DNA from: Betaproteobacteria bacterium
GTDB lineage: Bacteria; Pseudomonadota; Gammaproteobacteria; Burkholderiales; Usitatibacteraceae
Length of the DNA: 7,219 nucleotides
Direction: 5' to 3'
Assembly (NCBI GenBank): GCA_012274175.1
Contig: JAAOZZ010000339.1
Coordinates: 1 to 7,219, forward strand
Positions 1-5,642 of this stretch are shown piece by piece (position 1 is the stretch's first letter; every line of letters starts with the position of its first letter). A program made the position numbers and the translations under genes. Under the pieces are notes generated by a model. The model ran no database searches and was not told where the DNA came from. It worked only from the letters and a program-made list of their open reading frames with translations.

Positions 1-234
1 CCCCTTGACGATCTCGAAGCGCCCGCCGACGACTGGGTCTCCATGGGCATTCCCTCCGACGGCAGCTACGGCATCTCCGAGGGCCTCCTGTTCGGCTACC
101 CGGTGAAGTGCTCCGGCGGGCGCTTCGAGATCGTCAAGGGGCTCGGGCACAACGACTTCGCCAAGACGAAGATCGCCGCCACCCGCAAGGAGCTCGAGGA
201 AGAACGCACGGCCATCGAGCACCTCCTCAAGTAA
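1..234 (+). CDS. mdh: Malate dehydrogenase, C-terminal end (5' truncated by window edge)
   Basis: The frame is open from the first base and ends with TAA at 232-234, giving 77 residues. It reads DDWVSMGIPSDGSYGI, then EGLLFGYPV, then a GGRFEIVKGL stretch and a charged helix ELEEERTAIEHLLK. This is the C-terminal part of the substrate-binding domain of the roughly 325-330-residue cytosolic-type malate dehydrogenase common in betaproteobacteria. The enzyme interconverts malate and oxaloacetate with NAD(H) in the TCA cycle. The catalytic His/Asp pair and the NAD-binding Rossmann fold lie upstream, outside the window, so only the C-terminus is judged here. The nearest ATG, at 43, is an internal methionine rather than a start, because recognisable Mdh sequence precedes it. 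The gene faces the MFS gene at 1617-301, with the hairpin at 243-298 between them. Lactate dehydrogenase is the only other family candidate, and the GIPSDGSYGI wording favours Mdh. Confidence 0.93.
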   Translation, partial: PLDDLEAPADDWVSMGIPSDGSYGISEGLLFGYPVKCSGGRFEIVKGLGHNDFAKTKIAATRKELEEERTAIEHLLK

Positions 235-242
235 CGCGCACA

Positions 243-298
243 GAAAAAGGGGTCAGGTTACTTTTCCAGTAACGGAAAAGTAACCTGACCCCTTTTTC
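243..298. repeat. Perfect 25-bp inverted repeat with 6-nt loop; candidate two-way terminator and REP/MITE-like repeat
   Basis: Bases 243-267 are exactly complementary to 274-298, with loop AGTAAC at 268-273. The stem starts GAAAAAGGGGTCAGG and ends in TTACTTTTCC. It lies 8 bases after the mdh stop and 2 bases before the MFS stop, so it could end transcription from both sides; each strand has a T5 run at the 3' end of the stem. The T-run lies inside the stem rather than after it, and the stem is AT-rich and much longer than usual for an intrinsic terminator. Its composition also differs from the GC-rich surroundings. From memory, GGGGTCAGGTTACTTTT-type sequences are dispersed in some betaproteobacteria, some near REP-associated (Y1) transposases; I could not check this. 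The structure is certain, the role is not. Confidence 0.85.
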
Positions 299-300
299 GT

Positions 301-1617
301 TCAGGCGGTCGTTTCTTCGGCGAGGCTTTCCGTGAGGGCGGGCTCGTGGGGGCCGGGAAGCTCGCGCATGTTCGCGAGGGGCGAGAGCCAGGTCACGAAG
401 GGGGCGAGCAGCAGCGCGCCCGCGCCGACGAGCGTCATCGCTCCGCGCAGGCCGAGGTGCTCGGCGACCCAGCCGCCCGCGAGGCCGCCCAGCGGCGCCA
501 CGGACACCGTGAGGCAGATCATCGTCGCGGTCACGCGCCCGAGGAGCGCGTCGGGCGTCACCGCCTGGCGCAGGGACAGGTAATTGATGAAGAAGATCAT
601 CGCGGCCAGGTCGAGCAGGAAGAGACCCGTGCCGAAGCAGATCCCCGCCAGCCAATGGGGCCCCCAGGACGCGGCGATCACGAGCCAGGCCACGCCGGTG
701 CCCGCCATGCCGCCCAGCATCGTGGGTCCCATGCCGAAGCGGGCGTTGAGGCGCTCGGTGACGTTGGCAGCCATGAGCGAGCCCAGGCCCGCGGTCATGA
801 AGAGCATGCCCACCTGGCCCGCGGAAAATCCCAGCTCGCGCGCCCCGAAGAGCACGACGATCGCGACGAACGCGTGGCGGAACACCTGCCACAGCCCGAT
901 GGACCACACCAGCGCGCGCAGCGTGCGGTTGTGCCACACCACGCCCAGGCCTTCGCGGATTTCCCGTCCCACGGAACGGGGGCGGGCCCTGGGCTCGTCG
1001 GAGGCGCGCGGCGGGATGCCTCGAACCATCCACGCCGAAAGGAAGAACGAGGAGGCATCCACGAGGATGGCGAAGGGTGCGGTGAGCCACTGGATTAGGG
1101 CGCCGGCCACGCCCGGGCCCACGAGCTGGGCGGCGGAGTCGGCCACGCCGATCTTGGCGTTCGCCTCGACCAGGTTCTCGCGCCCGACGCGCTCGGTCAT
1201 GAACACCTGGTAGGCGGGCCAGCCGATCACGCTCGCGAAGCCCACGTAGAAATTCACCACGTAGAGCACCGGCATCGTGAGCACCCCGAACCACGCGCAG
1301 AGCGGGATCGCGAGGAGCGCGATTCCCCGTCCCACGTCGGTGGCGACGATCACCGGCAGCTTCCGCGCCCGGTCCACGAGCACGCCGGCGAAGAGGCCGA
1401 AGATCGGGAAGGGTGCGGCGCCCATGGCGGTGAGCACGCCCACCTCGAACGGGGAAGCGTCGAGCATCAGCGCGGCCGTGAGCGGGAGCGCGAGGAACGT
1501 GACCTGGCCGCCGAAGTGGGTCACGGTGAGCGAGCCCCACAGCTTGAGAAAATCGGGATTGCGCCACAGCCCGGTGCGCCAGCGGGCGGCCAGGAGGGAC
1601 CTCAGCAGCGTTGCCAT
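301..1617 (-). CDS. MFS transporter (MFS_3/DHA3-type exporter), 12 membrane helices
   Basis: The product is 438 residues, the usual size for a 12-helix major facilitator. It is probably an inner-membrane, proton-driven exporter; the substrate cannot be read from sequence. The N-terminus (NPDFLKLWGSLTVTHFGGQVT, about 20-40) is typical of the MFS_3 group, which includes EntS-like siderophore exporters and macrolide-efflux-type proteins. A motif-A-like loop GLFAGVLVDRARKLP (about 74-88) links helices 2 and 3. A central charged stretch (about 201-232) separates the two six-helix halves. The second half ends with TPDALLGRVTATM, followed by a GG-rich helix pair and a polar tail. I chose ATG 1617-1615 (MATLLRSLL) because the frame upstream (to an ATG at 1866) is polar, unlike the family, and runs antisense through the start of the phosphate gene. 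No good Shine-Dalgarno precedes the chosen start. It is transcribed away from the phosphate operon and converges on mdh. Confidence 0.88.
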   Translation of the reverse strand: MATLLRSLLAARWRTGLWRNPDFLKLWGSLTVTHFGGQVTFLALPLTAALMLDASPFEVGVLTAMGAAPFPIFGLFAGVLVDRARKLPVIVATDVGRGIALLAIPLCAWFGVLTMPVLYVVNFYVGFASVIGWPAYQVFMTERVGRENLVEANAKIGVADSAAQLVGPGVAGALIQWLTAPFAILVDASSFFLSAWMVRGIPPRASDEPRARPRSVGREIREGLGVVWHNRTLRALVWSIGLWQVFRHAFVAIVVLFGARELGFSAGQVGMLFMTAGLGSLMAANVTERLNARFGMGPTMLGGMAGTGVAWLVIAASWGPHWLAGICFGTGLFLLDLAAMIFFINYLSLRQAVTPDALLGRVTATMICLTVSVAPLGGLAGGWVAEHLGLRGAMTLVGAGALLLAPFVTWLSPLANMRELPGPHEPALTESLAEETTA

Positions 1618-1681
1618 CGTCGTGTTGCGCCGCTCGCGGACCAGGAAGGGCGGAGCGCATCGGGGGGCGGAAGGAGGGCGG

Positions 1682-1687
1682 ATTATA
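1682..1687 (-). promoter_or_regulatory. Candidate -10 box (TATAAT) for the MFS gene
   Basis: On the minus strand these bases read TATAAT, an exact sigma-70 -10 consensus, about 65 bases upstream of the MFS start. They form an AT-rich island in otherwise GC-rich DNA. No recognisable -35 box lies 16-18 bases further upstream. A transcript from here would carry a leader of about 58 bases. The assignment rests on the box and its position only. Confidence 0.5.
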
Positions 1688-1721
1688 TCGCGCGCGGCCC
1701 CGGCCGCCGCGACGCCCGGTT

Positions 1722-1730
1722 TGGTACACT
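1722..1730 (+). promoter_or_regulatory. Candidate extended -10 promoter (TGG-TACACT) for the phosphate operon
   Basis: The bases read TGGTACACT, which fits an extended -10 (TG, one base, then TACACT against TATAAT). The start codon of the PhoU-like gene is at 1766, so transcription would begin near 1737 with a leader of about 29 bases. There is no clear -35 element, which is common for extended -10 promoters. No PHO box (CTGTCAT-type repeat) is visible nearby, as expected for a low-affinity Pit system that is usually not induced by PhoB. Confidence 0.5.
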
Positions 1731-1755
1731 CGCGCCAGCCGCGACATCCGTCGCC

Positions 1756-1760
1756 GGAGA
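1756..1760 (+). promoter_or_regulatory. Shine-Dalgarno site for the PhoU-like gene
   Basis: GGAGA ends 5 bases before ATG 1766-1768. It fixes the start of the accessory gene and excludes the longer open frame that begins at 1277, whose upstream part is antisense to the MFS gene. Confidence 0.7.
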
Positions 1761-1765
1761 ATTCC

Positions 1766-2395
1766 ATGTTCGGCCGCCTGCTGCCCAAGGAAGGTCGCTT
1801 CTTCGACCTGTTCAACGCCCACGCAGGCCAGATCGTGCGCGCCGCCCACGAGTTCTCGGCCCTCATGCAGGACTACGAGGATCGCGAGCGCCACGCGCGC
1901 GCGATCGACGACGCGGAGCATGCCGCGGATCGCATCACCGCCGAGGCGATCCGGCTGCTGCACAAGACGTTCATCACGCCGCTGGACCGCGACCACATTC
2001 ACCAGCTTGTGAACGCGATGGACGACATCTGCGACCTGATCCAGGACACGACCGAGACCCTCACGCTCTACGACATCCGCGCCATCACGCCGGAGACCGC
2101 TCGGCTCGGCGACATCGCAGTGCGCTGCTGCGAGCGGGTGAAGGACGTGGTGGAGCTGGTCGGAACGCAGCAAGGCCACTTCGAGGCGATCCTCAAGACC
2201 TGCGAGGAGATCGACCGGCTGGAAAGCGATGCCGACCGCGTCATGCGCGCGGCGATGTCCAAGCTCTTCCGCGAGGAGCAGGACGTGCGCGAGATCATCA
2301 AGATGAAGGAGATCTACGAGCTGCTCGAGGCGATCACCGACCGCTGCCTCGACGTGGCGAACCTGGCCGAAGGCATCTCCCTCGAGAACTCCTGA
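1766..2395 (+). CDS. PhoU-like Pit accessory protein (DUF47 family, TIGR00153-type)
   Basis: The product is 209 residues, almost entirely helical and rich in Glu, Asp and Arg, with no membrane segment or signal peptide, so it is cytosolic. It starts MFGRLLPKEGRFFDLFNAHA, the typical opening of DUF47 proteins. PhoU-like features follow: repeated acidic helices such as AEHAADRITAE (about 50-60), TPLDRDHIHQLVNAMDDICD (71-90), EEIDRLESDADRV (147-159) and MKEIYELLEAITDRC (180-194). In PhoU-fold proteins E/D-xxx-D clusters of this kind bind metal. DUF47 genes commonly precede pit genes and are thought to modulate phosphate uptake by the partner permease; this is known of the family and not shown here. 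The pit gene follows 21 bases after the stop, in the same frame, so the two are almost certainly co-transcribed. The start is supported by GGAGA at 1756-1760. Older annotation names are 'phosphate transport regulator' and 'PhoU family protein'. Confidence 0.9.
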   Translation: MFGRLLPKEGRFFDLFNAHAGQIVRAAHEFSALMQDYEDRERHARAIDDAEHAADRITAEAIRLLHKTFITPLDRDHIHQLVNAMDDICDLIQDTTETLTLYDIRAITPETARLGDIAVRCCERVKDVVELVGTQQGHFEAILKTCEEIDRLESDADRVMRAAMSKLFREEQDVREIIKMKEIYELLEAITDRCLDVANLAEGISLENS

Positions 2396-2407
2396 GGCCG
2401 CGCGGCC
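2396..2407. repeat. 12-bp GC palindrome between the accessory gene and pit
   Basis: GGCCGCGCGGCC is a perfect palindrome directly after the stop of the PhoU-like gene. It lies 9 bases before the pit start, where a Shine-Dalgarno would be expected; no good one is seen. If folded in mRNA it could lower independent initiation on pit and make it depend on upstream translation. Short GC palindromes arise easily in DNA of this composition, so the functional reading is weak. Confidence 0.35.
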
Positions 2408-2416
2408 CTCGCCATC

Positions 2417-3424
2417 ATGAGCGGACTGGAGATCAGCCTCGGCACGCTCGTGTTCCTCGTGGCGCTCGCCCTGGCCTTCGATTTCCTGAACGGCCTGCAC
2501 GACGCGGCGAATTCCATCGCGACCGTGGTCTCCACGGGCGTCCTGAAACCCTACCAGGCCGTGATCATGGCGGCCACTTTCAACTTCGTCGCGCTCTTCG
2601 TCTTCCATCTCAAGGTGGCGACCACCGTGGGCAAGGGGATCGTGGATCCCGCGATCGTCGACCAATACGTGGTGTTCGGGGCGCTGGCGGGAGCGAGCGC
2701 CTGGAACGTCATCACCTGGTGGGCGGGACTGCCGTCCTCCTCGTCCCACGCGCTGATCGGCGGGCTCATCGGCGCGGCGGTGGCGAAGGTGGGCTTCGGC
2801 TCCCTCGTGGCCTCCGGCATCGGCATGACGGTGCTCTTCATCTTCCTCTCGCCGGTCATGGGCTTCGTGCTGGGCGGGCTGCTGCTGGTGGCGGTCTCGT
2901 GGATCTTCCGCAGGTCGAGCCCGGCGCGCATCGACCGCTGGTTCAGGAGGCTCCAGCTCGTGTCGGCCTCGCTCTACAGCCTGGGCCACGGCGGCAACGA
3001 CGCGCAGAAGACCATCGGCATCATCTGGATCCTGCTGATCGCCGCCAAGGTCCCCGGGGCGCAGGAGCAGGTGCCCGTGTGGGTCATCGTGGCCTGCTAC
3101 GTGACGATGGCGCTGGGGACGTTCCTGGGCGGCTGGCGCATCGTGAAGACCATGGGCCAGCGCATCACGAAACTCAAGCCCGTGGGCGGCTTCTGCGCCG
3201 AGACCGGAGGCGCGATCACGCTCTTCCTGGCCACCTCCCTCGGCATTCCCGTTTCCACCACCCACACCATCACCGGCGCGATCGTCGGCGTGGGCTCCAC
3301 GCGCAAGCTCTCCGCGGTGCGCTGGGGTGTCGCCGGCAATATCGTGTGGGCGTGGATCTTCACCATCCCCGCATCCGCCTTCATGGCGGCGATCGGGTGG
3401 TGGCTCGCCCGGACGGTGCTGTAG
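2417..3424 (+). CDS. pit: Low-affinity inorganic phosphate transporter, PitA/PiT family
   Basis: The product is a 335-residue polytopic inner-membrane protein of the PiT family (PHO4 domain), which imports phosphate, often as a metal-phosphate complex, coupled to protons. The two inverted-repeat signatures are both present. The first is FDFLNGLHDAANSIATVVSTG (about 21-41) with Asp22, Asn25, His28, Asp29 and Asn32. The second is LGHGGNDAQKTIG (about 189-201). The family motifs LPSSSSHALIGG (105-116) and PVSTTHTITGAIVGVGS (278-294) are also intact. The length suits the short bacterial/archaeal Pit group, which lacks the large central loop of E. coli PitA (about 500 residues). Strongly hydrophobic stretches occur at about 8-22, 48-63, 83-100, 111-124, 131-160, 202-213, 220-239, 263-275 and 303-330. 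The start MSGLEISLGT gives a normal N-terminus. It is preceded by the DUF47 accessory gene, the usual partner. It converges on the lyase gene, with only 9 bases between the two stops. Confidence 0.95.
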   Translation: MSGLEISLGTLVFLVALALAFDFLNGLHDAANSIATVVSTGVLKPYQAVIMAATFNFVALFVFHLKVATTVGKGIVDPAIVDQYVVFGALAGASAWNVITWWAGLPSSSSHALIGGLIGAAVAKVGFGSLVASGIGMTVLFIFLSPVMGFVLGGLLLVAVSWIFRRSSPARIDRWFRRLQLVSASLYSLGHGGNDAQKTIGIIWILLIAAKVPGAQEQVPVWVIVACYVTMALGTFLGGWRIVKTMGQRITKLKPVGGFCAETGGAITLFLATSLGIPVSTTHTITGAIVGVGSTRKLSAVRWGVAGNIVWAWIFTIPASAFMAAIGWWLARTVL

Positions 3425-3433
3425 CGCGCCTCG

Positions 3434-4828
3434 CTATTTCCCGGGACGGACCGCGGGCCTTCGGCAGCGCCCCGCCGCATCCCGGGCGAGCTGCGCGCAC
3501 TGGCGGGCGAGGGGTTCGCTCAGGCCCGTGTAATGGCGCGGATCGAGCGCCCGGCGCAGCACCTCGGGTGCCACGCATGCGCGCACCGCCGGATCCCGAA
3601 GCAGGATGTCCGCGAGCGACTCGCCCGTCGTGGCCGATGCCCGCGCCCCGTCGTGGACAACGTGGGGCGCGGCGGCGCGCCCCATCGACGGGGCGAGGAG
3701 CATCATCGCGTTCTCGGCCGCGATCAGCTCGCCCGAGAGCGCGAGGTTGCGCAGCATGTGCCCGGGCTCGAGGCGCAGGCAGGACAGCAGCTCCTCCATC
3801 CGCGCGGCGATCTCGAAGCCGAGGGGCACGGCCTCCTCGATCAGCGCCGAGACCATGAGGTTGTGGGCGGCGTCGCCCTCGTGGCTCGCCTGGGTGGCCT
3901 CGAGGGCGAGGGTCGCCTGGGCACGCAGCCGGGCGCCCAGCGCGATCACGGCGACCGCGACCTTCGAGTTCACCTTCTGCGGCATGGTGCTCGATCCCAC
4001 CACCTCGTCGCCCAGGTCCTCGCGCACTTCCGCGATCTCGTCGGACATCAGGGTGTAGAGCTCGGCAGCGATCTTGGAGCAGGTCGAGCCGAACAATGCG
4101 AGGAGCAGCACGTATTCGGCGATGTGGTCGGTGGCCGCACGCGAGGGCACCGTGGCCGCCTCGAGGCCCAGCAGGCGGGCGAGCTCGCGGTTGAGCTCGG
4201 GGCCCGCGGCGCCGAAGGAATGCATCGCGCCGATCGCGCCTCCCCAGAGCAGCGCGAAGGCGCGGTGCTCGACGCCCGCGAGCCGCTCCTCGTGGCGCAG
4301 GAACTCCTCGATCCACGCGGCCACCTTGAAGCCGAACGTGATGGGCAGCGCGTGGCGGCGGTTGGTGCGCCCGGCCACGAGCATGTCCGCACTCTCGTCG
4401 GCCAGGGCGGCCAGCCGCTCGAATATCCCGCCCAGGCGCTGCATCAGCGCTTCGTGGGCGGTGCGCAGCTGGAGGATGCGGCCGCTCTGCGTCACGTTCT
4501 GCGTGGTGGCACCCCAGTGCACGTAGCCGCCGGCGTCGTCCGCGCACGCTCCCGCCAGGGCGCGCACGAGGGAGACGATCGGCGCCCGGGTGCGCGCGAT
4601 GTCCCGCGCGAGCGCCTCCTCGTCGATCGCCGCGAGTGTGGCCTTGCGCGCGATCTCCTGCGCCGCGGCGGCGGGGATCATGCCCAGGGAGGCCTGGGCG
4701 CGGGCGAGCGCCGATTCGACTTCCAGCCACGCCTGCCAGAGGCTGCGCCGCGAGAAAAGACCGCGCACCGCCTCGACGGTGGGCTCGAGCGCTGCGCGGC
4801 GCACGTTCGGCGCTTCGGGGCCGTTCAT
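3434..4828 (-). CDS. Fumarase/aspartase-superfamily lyase (adenylosuccinate lyase / 3-carboxymuconate cycloisomerase-like)
   Basis: The product is 464 residues, soluble and helical, close to the usual 450 for PcaB/PurB-type members, which work as homotetramers and eliminate fumarate or cyclise muconates. The superfamily loop GSSTMPQKVNSK (278-289) carries the serine residues used as general base. HWGATTQN (104-111) matches the second conserved region, and RHALPITFGFKVAAW (158-172) holds the conserved His159. The C-terminal DPRHYTGLSEPLA (429-441) resembles cycloisomerases. Some positions depart from the classical members: the usual TSQDxxDT reads TTQNVTQS, and the MPxKxNP loop ends in NSK. 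It is therefore neither a safe PcaB nor the housekeeping PurB. I chose ATG 4828-4826 (MNGPEAPNV) because upstream codons overlap the hydrolase gene and look unrelated. No strong Shine-Dalgarno is seen, and 16 bases separate it from the hydrolase stop, so coupled translation is likely. Substrate unknown. Confidence 0.85.
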   Translation of the reverse strand: MNGPEAPNVRRAALEPTVEAVRGLFSRRSLWQAWLEVESALARAQASLGMIPAAAAQEIARKATLAAIDEEALARDIARTRAPIVSLVRALAGACADDAGGYVHWGATTQNVTQSGRILQLRTAHEALMQRLGGIFERLAALADESADMLVAGRTNRRHALPITFGFKVAAWIEEFLRHEERLAGVEHRAFALLWGGAIGAMHSFGAAGPELNRELARLLGLEAATVPSRAATDHIAEYVLLLALFGSTCSKIAAELYTLMSDEIAEVREDLGDEVVGSSTMPQKVNSKVAVAVIALGARLRAQATLALEATQASHEGDAAHNLMVSALIEEAVPLGFEIAARMEELLSCLRLEPGHMLRNLALSGELIAAENAMMLLAPSMGRAAAPHVVHDGARASATTGESLADILLRDPAVRACVAPEVLRRALDPRHYTGLSEPLARQCAQLARDAAGRCRRPAVRPGK

Positions 4829-4844
4829 CGTGTCGCGTTGGCCA

Positions 4845-5642
4845 TCATGGCTCCAGGAACTCCTCGACGGCGCGATTGAATCCCGCGACATCCTCGAGGT
4901 AAGGGGCGTGCCCCGAGCCGGCGAGCGTCACGCGCCGGGCCGCGGGCAGGAACGCGGCGAGGGCGTCCGCGCGCTCGGGAGGCAACACCGGATCGCGGTC
5001 CGCGTCGATGAGCAGGACCGGGATGGACAGGGCCGCGAGCATCGGCCGGTTGTCCGCCGAGTGCTCCATGCGTATCGCGCCTTCCAGTCCTTCGACGGTC
5101 ACTTCCTCCGCGATCGCCGCGACGGCCGTGGCGACTTCCGGCGCGGCGCCCGGCGCCAGCATGTTCCTCGCGCGCGTGCGGCCGTATTCCGCCGCGGGCA
5201 GGCTGCGGCGCGCTTCGATGCGCCGAACGTAGCGCGGCTCGAGCGGGCTATCCGCGGGCATCGCCACGCCCCAGTGGGTGCAGGACAGCACGAGACGGCG
5301 CACCAGGTCGGGACGGCGATGGGCAAGACGCGCGGCGACGACGCCTCCCATGGAGTGACCGACGACCGTGCCCGGTTCAGCCGCCAGCGCATCCATCAGG
5401 CCCGCGGCGGCGTCCGCATAGGCGTCGATGGAGGCATCGATCGTCGCGGACTTTCCGTATCCCGGGGCATCCCAGGCGATCACGCGATGGCGGCGGCCGA
5501 GGAGGGTGAACTGCGGGCCCCAGCTCTTCGAGCTGCCGTTGAGGCCGTGGAGCAGGAGCACGGTCGAGCCGCGGCCCGCCTCGCGGTAGCTCACCGCACC
5601 GCCGGGAAGTGCCGCGACGCGAAGCACCGGCAGCGCGTTCAT
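4845..5642 (-). CDS. Alpha/beta-fold hydrolase (3-oxoadipate enol-lactonase / esterase-like)
   Basis: The product is 265 residues with a single alpha/beta-hydrolase domain and no signal peptide, so it is cytosolic. The parts are in the expected order: oxyanion-hole motif LLHGLNGSSKSW (about 30-41), AWDAPGYGKS (56-65), nucleophile elbow VGHSMGG with Ser97 (94-100), a cap region at about 125-200, the acid in DADRDPVLPP (Asp217 most likely), and catalytic His245 in GSGHAPYLED. The triad Ser-Asp-His is therefore complete. Family members include PcaD-like enol-lactonases, esterases, C-C bond hydrolases and haloperoxidase-like proteins, and sequence alone does not choose among them. Its ATG (5642-5640) overlaps the stop of the ABC transporter gene as ATGA, and the lyase gene follows 16 bases downstream, so it very probably acts in the same pathway on an imported compound. 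A weak GGTGG precedes the start. Confidence 0.9.
   Translation of the reverse strand: MNALPVLRVAALPGGAVSYREAGRGSTVLLLHGLNGSSKSWGPQFTLLGRRHRVIAWDAPGYGKSATIDASIDAYADAAAGLMDALAAEPGTVVGHSMGGVVAARLAHRRPDLVRRLVLSCTHWGVAMPADSPLEPRYVRRIEARRSLPAAEYGRTRARNMLAPGAAPEVATAVAAIAEEVTVEGLEGAIRMEHSADNRPMLAALSIPVLLIDADRDPVLPPERADALAAFLPAARRVTLAGSGHAPYLEDVAGFNRAVEEFLEP
5639..5642 (-). promoter_or_regulatory. ATGA stop/start overlap coupling the ABC ATPase and hydrolase genes
   Basis: On the minus strand these four bases are ATGA: ATG starts the hydrolase and TGA ends the ABC gene. Such overlaps usually mean that a terminating ribosome restarts on the next gene, so the two proteins are made from one mRNA in related amounts. 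Confidence 0.8.

Noticed and set aside
1618..1866. 83-codon N-terminal extension of the MFS protein (start at 1866)
   Set aside because: The extra residues are polar, do not match MFS proteins, and would overlap the 5' end of the PhoU-like gene and both promoters.
227..3265. A 1012-codon open frame on the minus strand
   Set aside because: It covers the MFS, PhoU-like and pit genes in other frames. The translation is Arg/Gly/His/Asp-rich with no domain and many low-complexity runs, as expected for a shadow frame in GC-rich DNA.
1516..3858. A 780-codon open frame on the plus strand
   Set aside because: It runs out of frame through the PhoU-like and pit genes, which have clear family motifs; its product is Arg/Gly-rich and resembles nothing.
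3381..4879. Long open frames of about 450 codons on both strands over the lyase gene
   Set aside because: Both are Arg/His/Gly-rich shadows; the lyase frame has the recognisable superfamily signature.
4829..4891. 21-codon N-terminal extension of the lyase (start at 4891)
   Set aside because: It overlaps the 3' end of the hydrolase gene and the residues do not resemble the family; ATG at 4828 gives the normal length.
3434..5642. Calling the lyase and hydrolase pcaB and pcaD
   Set aside because: The fold families fit, but pcaC, pcaHG and a pca regulator are absent, the lyase active-site loops diverge, and the linked transporter is of peptide type.
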